A stretch of 10,078 nt of DNA from Propionivibrio sp. GTDB taxonomy: Bacteria; Pseudomonadota; Gammaproteobacteria; Burkholderiales; Rhodocyclaceae. The DNA lies in the NCBI GenBank assembly GCA_017990155.1, contig JAGNOM010000074.1:1-10078 (forward strand), in the 5' to 3' direction. The position numbers and the translations under genes are program-made. Positions 6,046 through 10,078 of the stretch are shown in pieces. The notes beneath the pieces were generated by a model. The model made no database searches, was not told the origin of the DNA, and saw only the letters and a program-made list of their open reading frames with translations. Numbering within the stretch: the first letter of the stretch is position 1; every line of letters starts with the position of its first letter.

Positions 6046-7487
6046 CGTGGTCTCCCGATCAATTTACTCTTGGAAATGGCGTAGATGTCATCGACGACCA
6101 TCTGGAATGCGGGGGCGCGGTTCTCGGCCTTGGCGCGTTCGGCGATCTTCTCGCTGTGGTAGGCCAGCACGTCGTCCGGCAGCGGAACTCGCCCGGCTTC
6201 GAAGATGCGCACGGCGCCTTCGTTGTCGCGCACAGGCAGCAGCTTGCCGGCGTTGCAGGTGGCCGGTGCGAACGGTACATCGAGCACGCCAGCCTCGAAG
6301 GCGCGCACTGCGCCGACTACCACGTCGCCGTCGCCGAGTTCGAAGACCTTGGCGAGCACCGCACGCACCTCGCGCTTGATCAGCTCGACTTCGCGTTCGA
6401 CAATCGGGCTCTGCGGGAAAACCTGTTCGCGCACCATGTTGAGCATCTGCGCCGTCGCGTCGAGCCCCTGCTTGTTGGCTTCCTTGGTCGGGATGCCGCT
6501 CGCTTCGTGCGGTGTCTTGACGATGACCTTGGTCGCGCCAGCGAGCGCGGCGATGGCGCTGCCCCAGCCGATCACGGCGAAAGCCATCGCTTCGTTCTCC
6601 GGGAAGCCGCCCATCCACTGGTGAAAGACGGTGGACAGCGCGTAGTCGTCAAAGCCTGCGGCGCGGAAGTACTCGTGGCCGAGTTCGCGCAGGGCACGGA
6701 TGGCGGCGATGTCCTGCACCAGGTTGCCGGCCTGGCCGTAGCCGAGCGTGATGCACTTGCAGCCCTGTTGCAGTGCCAGCAAGCCTTCGATGATCGCCAC
6801 GCTGTGCGAAACGAAAGGCGGCACCAGTGTTCCCGAGAGTGGACCGAACGGCTCTCGGTTGATGCGTACGCCGCGCTCTTCGTAGAGTCCGACCAGGCGG
6901 TCACAGTACTGCCAGTGCCGTATCGAGCGTTCGAGTGGCACCTTCTTGGCGTAGGGAATGTTGTACGAGATGCCCCCGCCCTCGTAGGCGGTGAAGCCGG
7001 CCGCCAGCGTGATTTCACCGAGCAGACGCGCGTCCGGCGTGCCGTGACGGACCTGCACCGGCTTCTTCAGCGCCTCGACGACGCACCGGCATTCGGCAAG
7101 CCCGTGATTGACCGCCGGGAAACCGTTAAGCAGCGAGGTGCCAGCGGCGACCGAGCGCTCGATGCCCTCGGCGGCTTTCTCGTAGTGGTTGAGCCGCGTG
7201 TAGGCGTCGATGGTCGTCGGCAAGAGGTCGCACGATGGTTCGAGGAACTGCAACAGCTTGATGTGCTCATCGACCAGCGCGACGCCGGCGCGTGGCTGGC
7301 TCAGTGTCTTGCCATCACGCTCGGCTTTCGCCAGCACGTTCGAAAAGCGCTTGCTGTCGGGCAGGGCGAGCTGATAACGGACGCCGTCCTCGAAATCGAC
7401 ATTCTTGCCGGTCGGCCAGGTCTGCATGACCTCGGCACGCTCCTGGAGAAAGGCGTCCATCTCCAGTTTCTGGTTGCGCAGTTGCAT
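6042..7487 (-). CDS. glmE: Glutamate mutase (methylaspartate mutase) subunit E
   Basis: The catalytic TIM-barrel subunit of adenosylcobalamin-dependent glutamate mutase (EC 5.4.99.1). With GlmS it rearranges L-glutamate to (2S,3S)-3-methylaspartate by a radical carbon-skeleton shift. It has 481 residues against about 483 in Clostridium cochlearium. Arg66 (QPRAG), Arg98 (AYTRLN) and Arg147 (VRHGTPD) stand where the three-arginine claw binds the substrate carboxylates. Glu169, Tyr175 and Tyr179 (YEGGGISYNIPYA) and Lys324/Glu328 (VKTPHEAS) match known active-site and cofactor-contact residues at an offset of two. An AGGAG lies 5 nt before the ATG. The gene starts 24 nt after glmL and overlaps mal by 4 nt, so the enzyme and the next enzyme of the pathway are made together. 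Confidence 0.98.
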   Translation of the reverse strand: MQLRNQKLEMDAFLQERAEVMQTWPTGKNVDFEDGVRYQLALPDSKRFSNVLAKAERDGKTLSQPRAGVALVDEHIKLLQFLEPSCDLLPTTIDAYTRLNHYEKAAEGIERSVAAGTSLLNGFPAVNHGLAECRCVVEALKKPVQVRHGTPDARLLGEITLAAGFTAYEGGGISYNIPYAKKVPLERSIRHWQYCDRLVGLYEERGVRINREPFGPLSGTLVPPFVSHSVAIIEGLLALQQGCKCITLGYGQAGNLVQDIAAIRALRELGHEYFRAAGFDDYALSTVFHQWMGGFPENEAMAFAVIGWGSAIAALAGATKVIVKTPHEASGIPTKEANKQGLDATAQMLNMVREQVFPQSPIVEREVELIKREVRAVLAKVFELGDGDVVVGAVRAFEAGVLDVPFAPATCNAGKLLPVRDNEGAVRIFEAGRVPLPDDVLAYHSEKIAERAKAENRAPAFQMVVDDIYAISKSKLIGRPR

Positions 7488-7511
7488 GGAAACTCCTTGG
7501 TGGGAATCAGG

Positions 7512-8900
7512 TCAGTCAGCGCGCAAGCGGCTGATTCCGGCCTTCGCGGCAGCGGATGGGTATGCGCGCGCCAGATTGGCCAACAGCGGGAACAGGTAGT
7601 CTTCGTCGCGGTAATAGTCGAAGCGCTGCGGCATCAGCACGCGGCGGCCGCGCTCGTCGATGGCGTGATCTGCGAACCAGTCCGATGGTGAAAATGCGTC
7701 GGCGCGTGCCAACCAGCCGCCGGAACCAATGACCTTGTCGATCCGGCGCAAATCGCGTCCGGTCTGAACCTGGACTTCGCCTTCGGGCGTAAATACCGAC
7801 GAACTGCGCCCGGCATGGCGAGCGCAGGCGTGGCCGACGCAGATACCGGCGAGCAGCGTGTCGAGGTGTTCGTCGTGCGTCGTGGTTGCCACGAAATCGG
7901 GGCGAGCGGCGAGCGCGTTGGCGTGGTGGATGAGCGTTTCGCGATCGATGCCAGCGCGTGCCAGCGAAGCCTTGGTGGCACAGCCGTTGGCTCGGCTCGC
8001 CGACTGCGCCGAAACGCGCAGCCCGAGGTCGCCTTCGACGGTGCGCTTCACCTCCGGCTCGGGCATCCCGCGCACGATTGTTCCCGGTTCGGGCGCGCTG
8101 AGATGTGCCGAGTAGACGTCGGTGGTCGCGCCGCCCATGTCAACCATGAGCAGGTTTTCCCAGCCAGCCACGTGTTCTCGGATCGCGCGCGCGTATTCGA
8201 GCATCGCGAAGGGCGTCGGGACGGGCGCTGCACCGGTCGCGTCGATGATGCGGTCGAGCCCCTTGCCCTTGACGATGGTTTCGAGGAAGACCGTCCGGAT
8301 CGCATCGCGCGCCGGGTCGGGATCGGGCTCGTTGAAGCTGGGCAGGAGGTTATCGACGACACGCAGGCGCTTGTTGCTTAGCAGGGCCGCGACGTCGTCG
8401 GCGACGGCACGGTTGCCGGCATAGACGATCTCGCAGTCGATGGCCGAGCGGCCGATGGCTTCGGCGTTGGCTAGCACGTAGTGGGTGTTGCCACCGTCGG
8501 TCCCGCCGGCAAAGAGCAGGATGTCTGGCGGGGAGGCTTCGAGTGCGGCGATATCGCTACGCGTCAGCTGATAGGCAAAGACTTGCGTCAATTTGGCGCC
8601 CGCCGACTGTGCGGCAATCTTGCCGATCTCCAGCGTGATTTCGGGCACCAGCCCGATCGCCGCGACGGCCAGGCCACCCTTTGCGGAGGATGAATAGAAG
8701 AGCTCGACTTGCCCGGACTTGCACATCGCCAGCGCGTCGCCCGGAAGGAGTGCGCGCAATACGCTGCAGAATCCGTCGAACAGGTTGCAGACCGTCGTCG
8801 GCGTTGTGGCGCGCTGCCTGATCGTTACGGCGTCGGCATCGACCTCGAACGCCGCGCCCTTGGTCCAGGTCGAGCCGATGTCGATGCAGACAGCGATCAT
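7512..8900 (-). CDS. glmL: Glutamate mutase accessory protein GlmL (MutL), ASKHA ATPase family
   Basis: A 462-residue relative of the actin/Hsp70/sugar-kinase ATPases, always found between the genes for glutamate mutase subunits S and E. It is proposed to be a chaperone or reactivating factor that swaps damaged B12 cofactor, although this is less well proven than for the diol dehydratase reactivases. Nucleotide-binding parts are visible: phosphate-1 loop DIGSTWTK (7-14), phosphate-2 loop VDMGGATTDV (253-262), and a C-terminal adenosine motif IGSGGW (391-396); AGGTDGGN (131-138) is a further family segment. The open frame extends upstream to 9356, but that part is glmS read in another frame. 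The real start is the ATG at 8898-8900 that overlaps the glmS stop as ATGA. No good ribosome site precedes it, so coupling to glmS translation is likely. It is unrelated to the DNA mismatch repair MutL despite the old name. Confidence 0.95.
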   Translation of the reverse strand: MIAVCIDIGSTWTKGAAFEVDADAVTIRQRATTPTTVCNLFDGFCSVLRALLPGDALAMCKSGQVELFYSSSAKGGLAVAAIGLVPEITLEIGKIAAQSAGAKLTQVFAYQLTRSDIAALEASPPDILLFAGGTDGGNTHYVLANAEAIGRSAIDCEIVYAGNRAVADDVAALLSNKRLRVVDNLLPSFNEPDPDPARDAIRTVFLETIVKGKGLDRIIDATGAAPVPTPFAMLEYARAIREHVAGWENLLMVDMGGATTDVYSAHLSAPEPGTIVRGMPEPEVKRTVEGDLGLRVSAQSASRANGCATKASLARAGIDRETLIHHANALAARPDFVATTTHDEHLDTLLAGICVGHACARHAGRSSSVFTPEGEVQVQTGRDLRRIDKVIGSGGWLARADAFSPSDWFADHAIDERGRRVLMPQRFDYYRDEDYLFPLLANLARAYPSAAAKAGISRLRAD

Positions 8901-9337
8901 GCGCAGGCGAAGTCGTGTTGGCAGAAGCGTGAAGCGATGTCGTACTTCAACAGATTGGCGACCTCGCCCAGATCGACCGTCGCCGGGAAGACGCGGTCGT
9001 AGCCCATGTCGAGGAAGACCGATTCGACCTCGCTGAAGTCGCGCTTGCCGATGACCAGGTTGCCGCCGACGTAAAGCACGACGCGATCGAGACCGCGTTC
9101 CAGGCAACGCCCGCGCAGCCCGTCGCAGTCGATTTCGCCGTGTCCGTAGATCGAGGAGACTAGTATTGCGTTGGCGCCGGTTTCGATCGCGGCGTCGATG
9201 AACTCGTCCTGGCTGACCATGACGCCGATGTTGATGACGTTGAAGCCCTCGCGGGTGAGTGCGTGCTCGATGATCTTGTTGCCGACGGCGTGGCAATCCG
9301 AGCCGATGACACCAAGGACAACCGTTTTTGCATTCAT
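8897..9337 (-). CDS. glmS: Glutamate mutase (methylaspartate mutase) small B12-binding subunit S
   Basis: The cobalamin-carrying subunit of glutamate mutase; a flavodoxin-like Rossmann domain that holds adenosylcobalamin in the base-off/His-on form and docks onto GlmE. The defining DxHxxG motif is present as Asp14-Cys-His16-Ala-Val-Gly19, with His16 the expected lower cobalt ligand. SSIYGHGE (61-68) and YVGGNLVIG (89-97) line the pocket for the nucleotide tail. At 146 residues it is slightly longer than the 137 of the clostridial proteins, because of a short C-terminal extension ending in FCQHDFACA. An AAAGG about 10 nt upstream supports the ATG. It is the first gene of the operon, and its stop overlaps the start of glmL. 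The symbol must not be confused with glucosamine-6-phosphate synthase, which shares the name. Confidence 0.97.
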   Translation of the reverse strand: MNAKTVVLGVIGSDCHAVGNKIIEHALTREGFNVINIGVMVSQDEFIDAAIETGANAILVSSIYGHGEIDCDGLRGRCLERGLDRVVLYVGGNLVIGKRDFSEVESVFLDMGYDRVFPATVDLGEVANLLKYDIASRFCQHDFACA

Positions 9338-9366
9338 GATTGTTTCTGCCTTTCACCTTTCATACC

Positions 9367-9400
9367 GATACGCACGGAGCAAAAAAAGAATGTACGTATC
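9367..9400. promoter_or_regulatory. Inverted repeat upstream of glmS, possible operator or leader hairpin
   Basis: GATACGCAC (9367-9375) and GTACGTATC (9392-9400) form a 9-bp inverted repeat with one mismatch and a 16-nt A-rich spacer. In RNA read from the minus strand the mismatch becomes a U-G wobble, so all nine positions can pair. It lies 30-63 nt upstream of the glmS start and overlaps the -10 of the candidate promoter. It could be a regulator binding site or a leader hairpin; the spacing is not diagnostic of any known protein. Confidence 0.4.
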
Positions 9401-9416
9401 CCTCGTCGTCTGAAAA
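9389..9416 (-). promoter_or_regulatory. Weak sigma-70-like promoter candidate for the glm operon
   Basis: Read on the minus strand, TTTTCA (9411-9416; 4 of 6 against TTGACA) and TACATT (9389-9394; 4 of 6 against TATAAT) are separated by 16 nt. Transcription would start about 45 nt upstream of glmS. The match is modest, as would suit an activated promoter. No sigma-54 consensus and no GCCACTG B12 box were found in the 236-nt region 9338-9573, so a cobalamin riboswitch is not supported. Confidence 0.3.
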
Positions 9417-9493
9417 CCGACGTTCATTCGAAATGCTCAAGATCCGGGATTCGTGACGCTGGTTAAATTCCGTTGGGGCGCATTTTTGCTGGG

Positions 9494-9522
9494 TTCTGGC
9501 GCGAGTTCAAACGATGTATATT
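9494..9522 (+). promoter_or_regulatory. Weak promoter candidate for the LysR gene
   Basis: TATATT (9517-9522) resembles a -10 box, with a poor -35 (TTCTGG, 9494-9499) 17 nt upstream. It would place the start about 45 nt before the LysR-type ATG. Only the -10 is persuasive. The rest of the intergenic region shows AT-rich patches and many T-N11-A spacings, none clearly palindromic enough to name as a LysR box. Confidence 0.25.
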
Positions 9523-9573
9523 CACGACTTCATGCAAAATCAGAACTAACGACACCCATTCGGAATTGATCCC

Positions 9574-10078
9574 ATGCGCAGAAAACTTCCCGGAACCGAA
9601 CTCCTTATCGCCTTCGAAACCGCCGCGCGCCACCAGAGTTTTACGCGCGCCGCGGAGGAGCTGTCGCTCACGCAGAGCGCCGTCTGTCGCCAGATCTCGG
9701 CGCTCGAGGAGTTCCTCGGCGTGCAGTTGTTCAACCGCATCAAGAAGCGCGTTTCCCTCTCAGAAGCGGGGCAGCTCTACGCGCGGCAGATCCGGGAAAG
9801 CTTGCGCAAGATCGAGCACGACACGCTGTCCTTGATGGCGCATCGCGGCGCGGGCGGCGTTCTTGAACTCGCGGTCATACCGACGTTCGCGACGCGCTGG
9901 CTGATTCCGCGCCTCGGCGATTTCAAGGCTTCGCATCCCGGAATTACCCTTGATCTGGCGACGCGCGCCGAACCGTTCATGTTCGCCGATACGCCGTTCG
10001 ACGCGGCCATCCATTGCGGCGGCCCGATCTGGCCCGGAGCGCAAGCCGAGTTTCTGTTCGGCGAAGAGATGGTGCCGG
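9574..10078 (+). CDS. LysR-family transcriptional regulator, GcvA-like, 5' part
   Basis: The first 168 residues of a LysR-type regulator that runs off the right edge; the family's usual length is about 300. Residues 8-66 are the winged helix-turn-helix, with the typical SFTRAAEELSLTQSAVCRQISALEE stretch split as SFTRAAEEL (22-30) and SLTQSAVCRQISALEE (31-46), followed by LGVQLFNR. A linker helix follows, then the effector domain begins at about residue 97 with LELAVIPTFATRWLIPRL, and AAIHCGG (144-150) resembles GcvA-type members. The ribosome site is weak (only CGGA before the ATG), but the N-terminus aligns well with the family. It is divergent from glmS across 236 nt, the usual arrangement for a LysR protein and its target, so control of the glutamate mutase operon by glutamate or a pathway intermediate is a reasonable inference, not shown by the sequence. 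Confidence 0.93.
   Translation, partial: MRRKLPGTELLIAFETAARHQSFTRAAEELSLTQSAVCRQISALEEFLGVQLFNRIKKRVSLSEAGQLYARQIRESLRKIEHDTLSLMAHRGAGGVLELAVIPTFATRWLIPRLGDFKASHPGITLDLATRAEPFMFADTPFDAAIHCGGPIWPGAQAEFLFGEEMVP

Noticed and set aside
6156..7691. 511-codon plus-strand open frame opposite glmE and the end of glmL
   Set aside because: Shadow of GC-rich coding sequence; glmE on the other strand has all its active-site residues, and the frame spans a gene boundary.
8901..9356. N-terminal extension of glmL up to position 9356 (614-residue reading)
   Set aside because: The extra 152 codons are glmS read in the wrong frame (Arg/His-rich). The ATPase family begins exactly at MIAVCIDIGS, whose ATG overlaps the glmS stop.
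9494..9516. CTGGCGCG as a sigma-54 (-24/-12) promoter
   Set aside because: The -24-like half is imperfect and the required TTGC half is absent at the correct spacing (CAAA instead).
9338..9573. Possible cobalamin riboswitch upstream of a B12 enzyme operon
   Set aside because: No GCCACTG-like B12 box on the minus strand, and the space between candidate promoter and glmS is too short for the fold.
9473..9835. 120-codon plus-strand open frame overlapping the LysR start
   Set aside because: The LysR helix-turn-helix is in another frame starting at 9574; this frame gives Arg/Ser-rich low-complexity sequence.

Overview
The window looks like chromosomal DNA of a GC-rich betaproteobacterium, most likely of the Rhodocyclales type. 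This is inferred from the GroES/GroEL protein sequences and the codon bias; no database search was possible. It holds two unrelated transcription units that converge, plus the start of a third gene.

Positions 1-2015 (+ strand) carry the 3' end of groES, a complete groEL with its Gly-Gly-Met tail, and a strong rho-independent terminator. This is ordinary housekeeping DNA.

Positions 2048-9337 (- strand, read right to left) form one compact operon: glmS - glmL - glmE - mal - AtuA/DUF1446 family - DUF4387 family - P-loop/tRNA-SAD protein. The first four genes encode the coenzyme B12-dependent glutamate mutase (small B12-binding subunit S, ATPase-like accessory protein L, catalytic subunit E) and 3-methylaspartate ammonia-lyase. 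Together they convert L-glutamate to (2S,3S)-3-methylaspartate and then to mesaconate plus ammonia, the entry steps of the methylaspartate route of glutamate breakdown. Cofactor- and substrate-binding residues are intact in all of them, and the gene order matches the clostridial order. Several junctions are coupled: glmS/glmL and glmE/mal overlap by ATGA, and mal and the AtuA gene are 2 nt apart. No recognisable mesaconate hydratase, citramalate lyase or CoA-transferase follows. Instead there are three genes of poorly understood families. The last encodes an unusual fusion of a P-loop NTPase domain to a threonyl/alanyl-tRNA-synthetase-type second additional domain (SAD) with a degenerate metal site. 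This downstream trio is the most interesting part of the window. The only sizeable gap inside the operon (135 nt, between the AtuA and DUF4387 genes) holds a pair of inverted 28-nt hairpin units whose stems differ by compensating base changes.

Positions 9338-9573 are the divergent intergenic region. It contains a 9-bp inverted repeat overlapping a weak candidate glmS promoter, and no B12 box typical of a cobalamin riboswitch. From 9574 to the right edge runs the first 168 codons of a GcvA-like LysR regulator, a reasonable candidate for the operon's regulator. No tRNA, rRNA, insertion sequence or CRISPR array was seen.
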